37,180 nt of DNA from Thermoflexales bacterium (GTDB lineage Bacteria; Chloroflexota; Anaerolineae; J036; Brachytrichaceae): positions 1 to 37,180 of the forward strand of contig JANWVJ010000010.1 in NCBI GenBank assembly GCA_025056895.1, written 5' to 3'. Each line of letters opens with the position of its first letter. The first letter of the stretch is position 1. Position numbers and translations under genes: made by a program. Shown here in pieces: positions 7,326 to 16,313 of the stretch. The notes under the pieces are model-generated. The model saw nothing but the letters and a program-made list of their open reading frames with translations. It did not search any database and was not told where the DNA came from.

Positions 7326-9009
7326 AACGAATCGGGGCAGTGATTGAAGCAATACTACCCTTTGCTGTACGCTTCCACTCGAATCTTCCGCGCAGATCGT
7401 CAGTCACCAGCGTTTCGACAATATGCAGGCCCAGGCTAGGCGAGGGCGAAACCCCGCCGGCATTGCCGCGCCCATCATCCTTCACTACCACTTCTAAATT
7501 GCCGCCTCGGTCATTTAGCGTAATGGTGATCTTGCCGCGCTTGCGATCGACAAAAGCGTGTTCGATCGCGTTTTGCACCAGCTCATTTACACATAACGCC
7601 AGAGCTGTGGCCGCCTTTGAAGATAAGCGGAGTGCATCTCCTTTTACTTCAATCTCCAGAGACTGATCCGGCCGCACCATATTGGCGCGCACCAAGGACA
7701 CAACGCGCGTAATCACGTCTTTCACGTCCACCAGCCGAAATCCTTCATGGGCCAGGGCGTCATGCACTGCCGCAATACTCATGATGCGATTGATGCTCTC
7801 ATGCAATACCTCCTTGGCCGTCACCTTACGCTCATCGTTCATCTGGAGCTGAAGCAACATGACGATATTCTGCAAGTTGTTTTTGACGCGGTGATTCATC
7901 TCGCGCACAATCGCCGCATTCCCGATCAGATGAGCGTTTTCAATTGCCAAGCCGATCTGGTTGGCCAGTGTGGAGGCCAGCTCCATTTGCTGGGCAGAAA
8001 AGTCGGCGGCTGCGCCACTCCAGACGTTCATAATCCCGATCGTGCGCTCATGCACGGTGACCGGCACACACAACAACCGCACCAAGCCGGCTCGTTCGGC
8101 CCATTGTGCATATGCCGGCTCCATCTCTGCCCGCGCATCGCTCACGATCACCGCTTGTTCCAAGCTATCCACATTCAGCAACGGGACATGCTCCAACGGC
8201 CAAGACAGCTCTTCCGGTTTTGTTTCGGCTTCATCGAACACCGCGCGCGGCACATAAGCGCGCTCGTCCTCATCGAGTAACAGCAACGAGCAACGCCGCG
8301 CGCCCAGAGCGTGCGCGGCCATTTCGGCCACCACACGCAAGGTTTCATCTACGTAGTTTGGGGCAATGACGGCCCGGCTGACCTCGGCCACAGCAGCCAA
8401 CTCACGCATGCGCCGCTCTGTTTCTTCATACAGCACAGCGCGCTCCAGCACGCCGGCCACCACGTCAGCAATCAGCGCGGCAAATTCGACATCGCCCTCG
8501 CTCCACGAACGCAACTGATGCGTTTGAATATTCATCGCACCGATGACACGATCTTGGCTGATCAACGGCACGGCCAGTAAAGATTTGAACGGCTTTTCAC
8601 GGGTTCCCGGAAGCGGATAGAAACGTGGATCAGCCCAGGCATCACGCACAGCCACTGGCTGGCGGTGCAGCGCCGCCCAACCGGTCAGCCCTTGTCCTAG
8701 CTCTAGGGAAGCGTGATCGACTGCTTGAGGATATAGACCGGTCGTTGCCTTCAGCACCAGTTTTTTGGTTGCGGGCTGAAGCAGGTAAATAGAAGTCGAG
8801 TCCGCCCGAATGGCGCGAGCCGTGGTGTGAGTGATCGTATTGAGAATCGAACGCAGGTCTGCCGTAGCGTTGATGGCGCGAAAGATGTCGCGGATTGCAT
8901 CCAGCTCAATCGTGCGCCGGCGCAACACACTGCGCACACCGGTCAGCACATCCGAGCGAGCGCGCCGCGTTTCGGTGGACAAGGTGGAAGTCTCTTTCTG
9001 GGTGCTCAT
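7318..9009 (-). CDS. Soluble sensor histidine kinase, GAF-GAF-HisKA_2-HATPase
   Basis: A 563-residue protein without membrane segments. Two GAF domains (~40-195 and ~205-360) are likely ligand or redox sensors; the first contains FKSLLAVPLI followed by GAMNIQTH, the second VRLLCVPVTVHERTIGIMNVW. The phospho-accepting region is HisKA_2 type: REMNHRVKNNLQNIVMLLQL with His373. The ATPase domain shows the N-box NELVQNAIEHAF (475-486), G1 DDGRG (511-515) and G2 SLGLHIVETL (525-534). HisKA_2 kinases often act with unusual response regulators. The neighbouring convergent genes encode pseudo-receivers without the acceptor Asp, so its true partner may lie elsewhere. It diverges from purE across a 53-bp gap. 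Confidence 0.88.
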   Translation of the reverse strand: MSTQKETSTLSTETRRARSDVLTGVRSVLRRRTIELDAIRDIFRAINATADLRSILNTITHTTARAIRADSTSIYLLQPATKKLVLKATTGLYPQAVDHASLELGQGLTGWAALHRQPVAVRDAWADPRFYPLPGTREKPFKSLLAVPLISQDRVIGAMNIQTHQLRSWSEGDVEFAALIADVVAGVLERAVLYEETERRMRELAAVAEVSRAVIAPNYVDETLRVVAEMAAHALGARRCSLLLLDEDERAYVPRAVFDEAETKPEELSWPLEHVPLLNVDSLEQAVIVSDARAEMEPAYAQWAERAGLVRLLCVPVTVHERTIGIMNVWSGAAADFSAQQMELASTLANQIGLAIENAHLIGNAAIVREMNHRVKNNLQNIVMLLQLQMNDERKVTAKEVLHESINRIMSIAAVHDALAHEGFRLVDVKDVITRVVSLVRANMVRPDQSLEIEVKGDALRLSSKAATALALCVNELVQNAIEHAFVDRKRGKITITLNDRGGNLEVVVKDDGRGNAGGVSPSPSLGLHIVETLVTDDLRGRFEWKRTAKGSIASITAPIRFT

Positions 9010-9043
9010 GCTTGTGACTGAAAGCGCCTGCTGAAACGCTTAA

Positions 9044-9053
9044 ATTGTATACT
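9044..9053. promoter_or_regulatory. Overlapping divergent -10 elements for the histidine kinase gene and purE
   Basis: ATTGTATACT reads TATACT on the plus strand (9048-9053, 9 nt before the purE ATG) and TACAAT on the minus strand (9049-9044, about 35 nt before the kinase ATG). No convincing -35 is seen on either strand. The plus-strand spacing implies a nearly leaderless purE mRNA. Confidence 0.4.
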
Positions 9054-9062
9054 TCGCCGCCG

Positions 9063-9587
9063 ATGGACGGCTCATCTCAACTTGTGCGGCCCTTGGTTGG
9101 CGTGATCATGGGGTCGAGGTCAGACTGGGAAACTATGGCTCATACGGCATCGACTTTAGACACGCTCGGCGTGCCGTATGAGGTGCGCGTGGTGTCGGCG
9201 CATCGCACACCTGATTTGCTGTTTGAATATGCCGGCGCGGCCGCCGAACGCGGCTTGGAGGTCATCATCGCCGGAGCAGGGGGGGCAGCGCACTTGCCCG
9301 GCATGACCGCCGCCAAAACTTGGTTGCCGGTCTTGGGCGTGCCGATCGAATCCAAGTCGCTCAGAGGCATGGACTCGCTCTTATCGATTGTGCAAATGCC
9401 GGCGGGCGTGCCGGTGGCGACGTTTGCAATTGGGCGAGCAGGAGCTATCAACGCGGCACTGTGCGCCGCCGCGATTTTGGCCGGCAAATATCCTGCCATC
9501 CGCGACGCACTACAAACCTATCGCCGCAACCAAACCCAGTCTGTGCTCGATCATCCCGACCCACGCACACCCAACCCAGCACCCTAG
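9063..9587 (+). CDS. purE: N5-carboxyaminoimidazole ribonucleotide mutase
   Basis: A 174-residue class I PurE, which converts N5-CAIR to CAIR in purine synthesis. Signatures are [13 protein letters not shown] at the start (phosphate-binding region), [13 protein letters not shown] with the conserved His, [14 protein letters not shown], the loop [35 protein letters not shown], and the Ala-rich last helix. The length fits the bacterial single-domain enzyme plus a short Pro-rich tail. ATG 9063 is used because a TTG at 9045 would overlap the -10 element. purK follows after 36 bases, the usual pairing for the two-step PurK-PurE route. Confidence 0.95.
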   Translation: MDGSSQLVRPLVGVIMGSRSDWETMAHTASTLDTLGVPYEVRVVSAHRTPDLLFEYAGAAAERGLEVIIAGAGGAAHLPGMTAAKTWLPVLGVPIESKSLRGMDSLLSIVQMPAGVPVATFAIGRAGAINAALCAAAILAGKYPAIRDALQTYRRNQTQSVLDHPDPRTPNPAP

Positions 9588-9623
9588 GCACATCGAGTCG
9601 TGTCAGGCGGAGCGCTTCTCTGC

Positions 9624-10778
9624 ATGAAGATGTCTCTCGATTCCGAATCACCGACGATCGCCGTATTGGGCGGCGGTCAGCTTGGGCGCATGCTGGCGTT
9701 GGCCGGCTATCCGCTTGGGTTGCGTTTTCGCTTTCTCGATCCTGCCCCACAAGCCCCGGCCGGTCATCTGGCCGAGCTAGTCGTAGCGGAATACGACGAT
9801 TTGGCCGGCCTCGAACGACTGATTGCCGGCGCGCACACAGCAACGTATGAATTCGAGAACGTGCCGGCGCGCGCCGCGGCGTTCCTGTCCCAGCGCCTGC
9901 CGGTCTATCCGCCTGCGCACGCGCTCGAAACCGCACAGGATCGTCTGGCAGAGAAGACGTGCTTTCGCAGCTTAGGGATTCCCACTCCTGATTTTGCGTC
10001 GGTAGACACATGGGATGATTTGACGACGGCAGTGCGCCGCCTCGGATACCCAGCCGTGCTGAAGACGCGCCGGCTCGGTTATGACGGCAAGGGCCAGCGC
10101 CTATTGCGTAACCCAAGCGACCTTGCGCCGGCTTGGGCGGCGCTGGGTGGGACGCCGCTTATCCTAGAGCAATTTGTCCCCTTCGACCGCGAGTTGTCTG
10201 TGCTGGCCGTGCGCAGCGTGGGCGGAGAAATTGTCCTCTATCCTCCGGTTCAGAATCATCATCGCGATGGCATCTTGCGCGTGTCACTGGCCCCTGCGCC
10301 GGCGCTTTCCACCGATCTACAGCAGCGCTGTGAAGACTACGCGCGGCGCCTGCTCCAACACTTAGACTATGTCGGTGTGCTGGCAATCGAGCTATTCCAA
10401 CTGGGAACCCAACTCCTGGCGAACGAGATGGCGCCCCGCGTACATAATTCAGGCCACTGGACGATCGAAGGCGCGACAACCAGCCAGTTTGAGAATCATC
10501 TGCGCGCCGTGTTGGGATGGCCCTTAGGCAAGGCTGCCCCACGCGGCTACTGTGCGATGATCAACTTAATCGGTGATCTGCCGCCACTCTCGCGCGCGCT
10601 GGCCCTTTCTGGGGCGCACGTCCATCTATACGGCAAAGCCCCGCGCCCCGGTCGCAAGCTCGGCCATATCACCTTTGTCGAGCCGAGCGAAGCCGGCCTG
10701 GCCGGCCGGTTGGCGGCCCTGCACTCCGAACTGCCAAGCCTGGTTTCAGGCCTGTCTCAGACTACGCAAGGACACTAG
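9624..10778 (+). CDS. purK: 5-(carboxyamino)imidazole ribonucleotide synthase
   Basis: A 384-residue ATP-grasp enzyme that makes N5-CAIR from AIR, ATP and bicarbonate, feeding PurE encoded just upstream. The N-terminus has VLGGGQLGRMLA, then the ATP-grasp fold with AVLKTRRLGYDGKGQ and EQFVPFDRELSVLAVR. The substrate- and metal-binding region shows NEMAPRVHNSGHWTIEGA followed by TSQFENHLRAVLGWPLG, the hallmark of PurK. AGGCGGAG at 9606-9613 sits 10 nt before the ATG at 9624 and decides the start over a GTG at 9600. Confidence 0.95.
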   Translation: MKMSLDSESPTIAVLGGGQLGRMLALAGYPLGLRFRFLDPAPQAPAGHLAELVVAEYDDLAGLERLIAGAHTATYEFENVPARAAAFLSQRLPVYPPAHALETAQDRLAEKTCFRSLGIPTPDFASVDTWDDLTTAVRRLGYPAVLKTRRLGYDGKGQRLLRNPSDLAPAWAALGGTPLILEQFVPFDRELSVLAVRSVGGEIVLYPPVQNHHRDGILRVSLAPAPALSTDLQQRCEDYARRLLQHLDYVGVLAIELFQLGTQLLANEMAPRVHNSGHWTIEGATTSQFENHLRAVLGWPLGKAAPRGYCAMINLIGDLPPLSRALALSGAHVHLYGKAPRPGRKLGHITFVEPSEAGLAGRLAALHSELPSLVSGLSQTTQGH

Positions 10779-10831
10779 CCGGCGCGGAATTGAGCGCATA
10801 GTTGCGCAAGCGACGAGGCAAGCGGAAGAGC

Positions 10832-11380
10832 ATGGTCAAATATGCAAGCGCGACGGTAAGCGGCGTGATCACAGCGCCGGCTCAGAAGCTGTTTGCGATT
10901 GTCAGCGACGTAACACGCCATCCAGAGCTGGCCGGCAGCGGCGAGGTCATGCGCGTGGAGTGGGTTACTCCCCCGCCCATCCGCGTGGGTTCAGAGTTTC
11001 GCGCGCGCCAACAGATCGGCTTGGCGCGCTATTCGACGCGCTCCTTTGTACAAGTCTACGAACCGCCCTATCGGTTCACCTGGCTTTCCGGCCCCGGCTT
11101 TCGCAAGCCGCCGTTCGGACAGCTATGGGGCTTTGAGTTTCAACCTCAGGGCGATCATCCTAGCACGTTGGTCTTGCACAGCATGACCGTTCCCGTGCCG
11201 CTGTTGAACGTGCCGCCGCTTTCATGGATCGCCGATGCCGGCGCGCGCCACGAAACACGGAACATGCTGCCAACACTTGAAAACCTGGCCCGGATGGCAC
11301 AGGCCCGCTTGATCGGCGATATTCGCATCGTATTGTCCCCGTCGCAGTCTCATCGCGCCTTGCTGCCCATTCCGACCTGA
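10832..11380 (+). CDS. SRPBCC-fold (polyketide cyclase/dehydrase-like) protein
   Basis: A 182-residue protein that starts with the typical SRPBCC opening, ATVSGVITAPAQKLFAIVSDVTRHPEL, then has a strand pattern around GSEFRARQQIGLARYSTRSFVQVYEPPYRFTW. This fold makes a hydrophobic cavity that binds lipids or small molecules; the ligand cannot be inferred. It lies 53 bases downstream of purK and may be co-transcribed, but nothing links it to purine synthesis. The last ~40 residues look helical. Its end faces rsgA on the other strand with a 77-base gap in which I see no clear terminator. Confidence 0.7.
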   Translation: MVKYASATVSGVITAPAQKLFAIVSDVTRHPELAGSGEVMRVEWVTPPPIRVGSEFRARQQIGLARYSTRSFVQVYEPPYRFTWLSGPGFRKPPFGQLWGFEFQPQGDHPSTLVLHSMTVPVPLLNVPPLSWIADAGARHETRNMLPTLENLARMAQARLIGDIRIVLSPSQSHRALLPIPT

Positions 11381-11457
11381 CACACGGCTGTTCACGACCA
11401 TTCCCGCTTGAGCATCTCCGACCACGGGCAGACCGACCGGCGGCTAACAGGCCACTC

Positions 11458-12393
11458 TCACCATCGGCGCTGTTGGCTGAGTTCCTCGCGCAGCCGGCAA
11501 TAGGATTCGTAGCGCGCTTGACTGATCTCACCGCGCGCCACAGCGGCTTTTACGGCGCAATCCGATTCATGAATGTGGGTGCAGTCTGAGAAGGCGCACC
11601 GACTGACCCAGGGGGCAATCTCGCGGTAATAAGCGTCCAGCTCTTCAGCAGTCACGTCCCAGATGCTATAGGCGCGCAAGCCGGGCGTGTCGGCAATCCA
11701 ACTGTTCTCATCAAGCCGCACTAGTTCCGGCACAACGGTAGTGTGCTTTCCCTTACGCCATTTGCTGCTGATCTCTCCGACTGCCAGCCCCAAGCCGGGT
11801 TTCAATGCATTGAGCAAGCTGCTCTTGCCGACGCCACTCTTGCCGGTCAGCACGCTGAGTTTGCCGTGCAGCGCCGCGCGCAGCTCGTCAATACCCTGAC
11901 CGGTTACAGCGCTGGTGTAGATCACACAATAGCCGATACGCTCGTATTCGGCAAACAAGGCTTTGGCCTGATCCGGACCGACCAGATCAATTTTGCTAGC
12001 GCAGATCAACACCGGCAGGCGTTGTGCCTCTGCCCCGACCAAATAGCGGTCGAGCAGGCGCGGGGTGAACTCTGGCTCGGCACACGCAAACACAAACACG
12101 GCCAAATCGGGATTGGCGACGATGACCTGGCGGATTTCACGCGCCGCGCTGCCGATGATTGGATCGTGGCGCGACAGGGTGCGCGCACGAGGTTCCACCT
12201 CGATAATGCGGGCGGTAATCGGTCCGCCACTCTGAATGACCTCGAACGTTACCCGATCCCCTACGGCCAGCGCGTCTTCAACGTGTTTGCCTTTGGTCAG
12301 CCGGCCGGCTGCGCGCGCCACAAACTGCGCGCCATCGGGCAGACGATGCAGCGTGAAGAAGCCGCTGTGCGCTTTGATGACCAGTCCCTTCAT
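11458..12393 (-). CDS. rsgA: Ribosome small-subunit biogenesis GTPase RsgA
   Basis: A 311-residue circularly permuted GTPase that acts in late 30S maturation. The N-terminal OB-fold (~1-70) is followed by GTPase motifs in permuted order: G4 ASKIDL (132-137), then G1 GKSGVGKSS (184-192), then G3 DTPG (235-238) after the switch region KGKHTT. The C-terminal zinc knuckle uses C266, C271, H273 and C279 (CAFSDCTHIHESDC). All key residues are present. It lies 49 bases downstream of the PBP gene on the same strand and is probably co-transcribed with it. Confidence 0.95.
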   Translation of the reverse strand: MKGLVIKAHSGFFTLHRLPDGAQFVARAAGRLTKGKHVEDALAVGDRVTFEVIQSGGPITARIIEVEPRARTLSRHDPIIGSAAREIRQVIVANPDLAVFVFACAEPEFTPRLLDRYLVGAEAQRLPVLICASKIDLVGPDQAKALFAEYERIGYCVIYTSAVTGQGIDELRAALHGKLSVLTGKSGVGKSSLLNALKPGLGLAVGEISSKWRKGKHTTVVPELVRLDENSWIADTPGLRAYSIWDVTAEELDAYYREIAPWVSRCAFSDCTHIHESDCAVKAAVARGEISQARYESYCRLREELSQQRRW

Positions 12394-12442
12394 ACGTTCA
12401 CAGGCGTTTACACGTTAGACACATCAATCCGCGAGCGCGAGG

Positions 12443-14683
12443 CTATGGCGTTGCAGGGGGAACAGGAGTCGAGAGGGGCAAGCCGAAATACGCTTCCATG
12501 ATCTGTCGCACCAGAGGGCCGGCCTGCGCTGAGCCTTCGCCGGCGTTTTCCAGCAGCACCGTCACCACAACTTGCGGCGCATCGGCGGGCGCATAGGCGG
12601 TGAACCACGCAAAGGGCTTGGCGTCAGTTTGAGGCGCCTGCGCCGTCCCACTCTTTCCGGCTACAATCAAACGCCGCGCCCGACTGCGCTCGGCGGCCGT
12701 CAGACGACGGGCCGGCACAATGCGCGGGGGTTCGCCGGCCGCTTCAACGATGTAATACTCAAAGCCGGCAAACTGCCGCGCGGCTGTTCCAAGACGCGGG
12801 TCTGTGGTGACGCGCTCCATACCGGTGCGAATGGCTTGCAAAACGGCCGGTGCCAGTTCAAGTTGGCCGACGACCTCAGGCTGTATCTCGCTGTGGGAGA
12901 AAGGGCTGCTGAGCCTGGCAACCAGATAGGGCCGGTGCAGTTCGCCATTGTTGGCCACAGCGGCGGTCATCTGCGCCACTTGGAGCGGCGTGACCAGGAT
13001 AAAGCCTTGACCGATGGACATGTTGACCGTGTCGCCGGAGGTCCACACTTCGCCGCGCGTTGCGCGCTTCCAGTTCGGATCGGGCACCATGCCGGCCAAC
13101 TCGCCGGCCAGTTCAATTCCCGTTGACGCGCCGAATCCAAAGCGGCGGGCGTAGGCCGGCAACACAGATTGTCCAACCGCATCTAGCCGCTTGCCGATCT
13201 CATAGAACACCACATTGCATGACGCGCTTAACCCGTTGACCAGCGTAATGCGACCGTGCCCGCGTTGCAGCCAACACGTCTTGCGATACGCCTGGCCCAG
13301 ACCGTCCCAGTAGCCCGGATCGACGAACACATCTTCTGGACGGACAACGCGCTCGGCCAGGCCGGCCGCCATGACGACAATTTTGAACGCCGAGCCGGGC
13401 GGGTAAGCGCCTTGAACAGCGCGGTTAAGCAAGGGCAGTTTCGGATCGTCAAGCAGCCGTTGACGTTGCTCGATTTGATCCGACAGGGCGAAGATCGCGT
13501 TATCAAACGCTGGGTAACTGACCATGGCCAGCACAGCGCTCGTGCGCGCATCTAGCACAACCGCTGCGCCGGTTCGCTCTCCTAAAATCGATTGAACAGC
13601 CCGTTGTAAGGTTGGGCTGAGGGTGAGCGTTACATCCAGACCGCGCTCGACTGGGCGCTCCGCAATCAGTTCAAAGCTGCCATCATCACGCAACAGATAG
13701 AGCCGGCCGCCTGGTTGCCCGGCTAATGTCGCATCCATGTAGCCTTCGACACCACTCAGGCCAACTTGTTCGTCGCCGGCAAAGCCGCGCGCGCGATATG
13801 CGGGCAACTTGTCAGGCGAAATCGCTCCCACGTACCCAACCACGTGGGGCGCCAGATCACCGTTGGGATAGCTGCGTGTCCATTTCGAGATGGCGCTTAC
13901 GGCTGCGAAGGGAGCCAGCCGGCTGCTGTATGGGGTCAGTGCATCCTCCTCCAGCTCGGCAATCGGCACAAACCAATCTGCCGGCACGCGTGCATAGCGC
14001 GCCTGAATCTGTTCCGGCGGCCGGCCGGTGATCTCACCGAGGAGTTCGAGCATGGCCTTTTCCTCGTCCGCATCTCGAATCAGGCCGCGTCGCACGCCCA
14101 GCACCAAACGCTCTTGTTGCACAGCAAGTTCTGTGCCATCGCCGGCATAGATCAAGCCGCGCGGGGGCATCTCACGTTGCATCAGCAACGTGCCGGCAGA
14201 CAGCCCCGGCAGAATCAAATCGCGCGACCACACCACAACCCACCGTTGACCGTCGAACTTCAACTTCATCGTGGCAGTGACGTGAAAGCGATCCACGAGT
14301 GTGGTGTCCCAGGCGCTGACCAACAATGCCGCAGCAGTGTTGCCTTCAGTCAAGATGCCGCCGCGCAGTTGGTAGGTGACGGTGAGCGCTGTTGCGGTAG
14401 CGCGTTCGGTGACAAAGTTTTGCTCCAGCATCGCCGGATCAAGGCCGGAACGCGATGACTCCTCCAGGAAGTCATACATCGCTTGATAGTTCAGCGTGTT
14501 CAGCGCATCCACAAAAGCCAGCGCCGTCCCCACTGCGGGAGGTAAAGCGGTCGGCGTGACGACAACAGGAGCAGTAGAGGGAGTGGGCGAAGCAGGGGTG
14601 TCAGCGCACGAAGCGATGCACCACGCCAGCGCAACGAACGACAGCACCCTGATCCAGGATTCTCGGCGGCGCTGCCGGCGCAT
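12443..14683 (-). CDS. Lipoprotein class B penicillin-binding protein (peptidoglycan transpeptidase, MecA-like layout)
   Basis: A 746-residue D,D-transpeptidase that cross-links peptidoglycan. Using the ATG at 14683, an Arg-rich start and hydrophobic segment lead to the lipobox IASC with Cys26, so it is probably lipid-anchored. A Pro/Thr-rich linker follows, then an NTF2-like domain (~55-165, as in PBP2a/MecA), a dimerisation domain opening with PPRGLIYAGDGTELA, and the transpeptidase domain. Active-site motifs are intact: SAFK (431-434), SCN (488-490) and KSGT (677-680). An upstream GTG-type start at 14761 would put 26 unlikely residues before the signal. The MecA_N layout alone does not show beta-lactam resistance, since it is common in Gram-positive and Chloroflexota-type enzymes. 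rsgA follows. Confidence 0.85.
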   Translation of the reverse strand: MRRQRRRESWIRVLSFVALAWCIASCADTPASPTPSTAPVVVTPTALPPAVGTALAFVDALNTLNYQAMYDFLEESSRSGLDPAMLEQNFVTERATATALTVTYQLRGGILTEGNTAAALLVSAWDTTLVDRFHVTATMKLKFDGQRWVVVWSRDLILPGLSAGTLLMQREMPPRGLIYAGDGTELAVQQERLVLGVRRGLIRDADEEKAMLELLGEITGRPPEQIQARYARVPADWFVPIAELEEDALTPYSSRLAPFAAVSAISKWTRSYPNGDLAPHVVGYVGAISPDKLPAYRARGFAGDEQVGLSGVEGYMDATLAGQPGGRLYLLRDDGSFELIAERPVERGLDVTLTLSPTLQRAVQSILGERTGAAVVLDARTSAVLAMVSYPAFDNAIFALSDQIEQRQRLLDDPKLPLLNRAVQGAYPPGSAFKIVVMAAGLAERVVRPEDVFVDPGYWDGLGQAYRKTCWLQRGHGRITLVNGLSASCNVVFYEIGKRLDAVGQSVLPAYARRFGFGASTGIELAGELAGMVPDPNWKRATRGEVWTSGDTVNMSIGQGFILVTPLQVAQMTAAVANNGELHRPYLVARLSSPFSHSEIQPEVVGQLELAPAVLQAIRTGMERVTTDPRLGTAARQFAGFEYYIVEAAGEPPRIVPARRLTAAERSRARRLIVAGKSGTAQAPQTDAKPFAWFTAYAPADAPQVVVTVLLENAGEGSAQAGPLVRQIMEAYFGLPLSTPVPPATP

Positions 14684-14716
14684 TAAGGCCAATAGTCTGG
14701 CGCACGTCACCAGATC

Positions 14717-14722
14717 ATTGTA
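14717..14722 (-). promoter_or_regulatory. -10 candidate for the PBP-rsgA transcript
   Basis: The minus strand reads TACAAT 33 nt upstream of the chosen PBP start codon, in the 94-bp gap shared with selA. No matching -35 was found. Confidence 0.35.
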
Positions 14723-14762
14723 GCGCAGGGCTTTTACCACAGCACCGTGTGACAGTGCCATC

Positions 14763-14768
14763 TATAAT
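14763..14768 (+). promoter_or_regulatory. -10 element immediately before selA
   Basis: A perfect TATAAT ends 9 nt before the selA ATG. With the usual 6-8 nt to the start site, the mRNA would be leaderless or have a 1-3 nt leader. No Shine-Dalgarno is present, which is consistent. Confidence 0.5.
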
Positions 14769-14777
14769 CTCTCGCAC

Positions 14778-16268
14778 ATGATCAAACACAACACCGGCGC
14801 CAGTTGCAACGAACTGCTCCGCCGGCTGCCCAGTGTGGATGAATTGCTGCGCCACGCCATGCGCGATGCCGGCGACTGGGTAACGCTGGAAGGCCATCGG
14901 CGCGTGGTAACAGCCCTACGACATGCGCTCCAGGAGGCGCGCGCGATGATTCGCGCCGGCGCCGGCTTGCCCGACGATACGGAACTGCTGGCGACAGCAC
15001 GCGCGTATCTCGAGTCGCACGCGCGTGCACAGTTGCTGCCAGTGATCAACGCCACCGGCGTGATCGTACATACCAACCTCGGTCGGGCCGTGCTGAGCCG
15101 TGCCGCCATTCAAGCGATGGACGAAGTCGCTGCCGGCTACAGCATGCTGGAGTTTGACCTAGAGCAAGGGACACGTGGCCGGCGCGGCGAAGCGGTGGAG
15201 CAACTGGTCTGTGAGCTGACCGGCGCAGAAGCTGCATTAGTCGTCAACAACTGCGCCGGCGCAACGCTGCTCATGCTCAGCGCGATTGCGCACGGCACGG
15301 CGGTGGTGATCTCGCGCGGCCAGCTCGTCGAGATCGGCGGCGGGTTTCGCATCCCCGATATTCTGCGGCAAAGTGGCGCCCAGTTGCTCGAAGTGGGCAC
15401 GACCAATCGCACGCGCCTGGCAGATTACGAACAGGCCATTCTAGAGCGTCGCCGCTCTGCCGGCGGTGATCGTTTGCCGGTCGGCGCCGTGCTGCGCGTG
15501 CACGCTTCCAACTTTAAGATGGTCGGCTTCACCGAACAGGTCGAAGTCGGCGAGCTGGTCACCCTGACCCGGAAGTTGTCCGAACAGGCCGGCGAAGGGA
15601 TGAGCAATGCGCTCATCCCAGTGTTGGACGATGTCGGCAGTGGCGCGCTGATTGATATGAGTCAATTCGGCCTGAGCCGTGAGCCGATGCCCCAGGATAG
15701 CGTGCGCGCCGGCGCAGCCATCGTCACCTTCAGCGGCGACAAATTGCTGGGCGGACCGCAGGCCGGCATTCTGGCCGGCCGGCGCGCATCCATCGAAAAG
15801 TGTCGCCGCCACCCGCTGGCGCGCGCACTGCGCGCCGACAAATTGACGCTGGCCGGCTTGGGCGCCACATTGCTGCACTATGCGCGCGGCGAGGCCGTGC
15901 GCGAAGTGCCAGTTTTGCGCATGATTGCCTTGCCTGCTGCCGAAATTGCGACACGCGCTCGGCGTGTGATGGCCGACCTGGCAGGTGTGTTGGATGCGCA
16001 CGGCGTGCGGGCCGAGTTGATCGCCGGCCAATCAACGGTTGGCGGCGGCAGCTTGCCCGGCGAGACGTTGCCCACCTGGTTGATTGCGCTGTCCGGCAAC
16101 GCACCGGACGCACTGGCCAAGCGCCTGCGCCGCGCGCCCACGCCGGTGATTGCCCGTATTCAAAACGAGCGCGTGATGCTGGACTTGCGCACCGTGCAGG
16201 ATGACCAGGCGCTGACACGCGCGATTGTAGAAGCGCTCGCACCCTCATCGGCCTCTTCTCTCACGTAG
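14778..16268 (+). CDS. selA: L-seryl-tRNA(Sec) selenium transferase
   Basis: A 496-residue PLP enzyme that converts seryl-tRNA(Sec) to selenocysteinyl-tRNA(Sec) using selenophosphate. The N-terminal helical domain (~1-90) has RRLPSVDELL. The catalytic part has INATGVIVHTNLGRAVLS, YSMLEFDLEQGTRGRRGE, NNCAGATLLML, SRGQLVEIGGGFRIPDI and the PLP lysine in FSGDKLLGGPQAG (Lys322). Length and motifs match full bacterial SelA rather than the short archaeal-type homologues. No selB, selD or selC lies in the window, and I found no gene here interrupted by an in-frame TGA. serS, which charges tRNA(Sec) with serine, follows 45 bases downstream, a sensible pairing. Confidence 0.93.
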   Translation: MIKHNTGASCNELLRRLPSVDELLRHAMRDAGDWVTLEGHRRVVTALRHALQEARAMIRAGAGLPDDTELLATARAYLESHARAQLLPVINATGVIVHTNLGRAVLSRAAIQAMDEVAAGYSMLEFDLEQGTRGRRGEAVEQLVCELTGAEAALVVNNCAGATLLMLSAIAHGTAVVISRGQLVEIGGGFRIPDILRQSGAQLLEVGTTNRTRLADYEQAILERRRSAGGDRLPVGAVLRVHASNFKMVGFTEQVEVGELVTLTRKLSEQAGEGMSNALIPVLDDVGSGALIDMSQFGLSREPMPQDSVRAGAAIVTFSGDKLLGGPQAGILAGRRASIEKCRRHPLARALRADKLTLAGLGATLLHYARGEAVREVPVLRMIALPAAEIATRARRVMADLAGVLDAHGVRAELIAGQSTVGGGSLPGETLPTWLIALSGNAPDALAKRLRRAPTPVIARIQNERVMLDLRTVQDDQALTRAIVEALAPSSASSLT

Positions 16269-16275
16269 TTTCGAT

Positions 16276-16281
16276 TATGCT
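16276..16281 (+). promoter_or_regulatory. Weak -10 candidate before serS
   Basis: TATGCT lies 32 nt upstream of the serS start codon, in the short gap after selA. There is no -35 match, so read-through from selA is equally possible. Confidence 0.25.
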
Positions 16282-16313
16282 TGGATGCACAGCTTGAACA
16301 CGCGGAGACCATC

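Noticed and set aside
9448-10116. Minus-strand open frame across the purE-purK junction
   Set aside because: Arg/Ser/Pro-rich, no ribosome site, and opposite two well-supported genes.
13766-14458. Long plus-strand open frame (230 codons) opposite the PBP gene
   Set aside because: Rich in Gln, His and Arg with no recognisable domain. The opposite strand encodes a PBP with all catalytic motifs.
12443-14683. Beta-lactam resistance determinant (mecA)
   Set aside because: The NTF2-like plus transpeptidase layout is widespread in ordinary PBPs. No resistance context such as regulators or mobile elements is present.
15441-16031. Minus-strand open frame of ~196 codons inside selA
   Set aside because: It lies wholly opposite the conserved SelA catalytic domain and has shadow-like composition.
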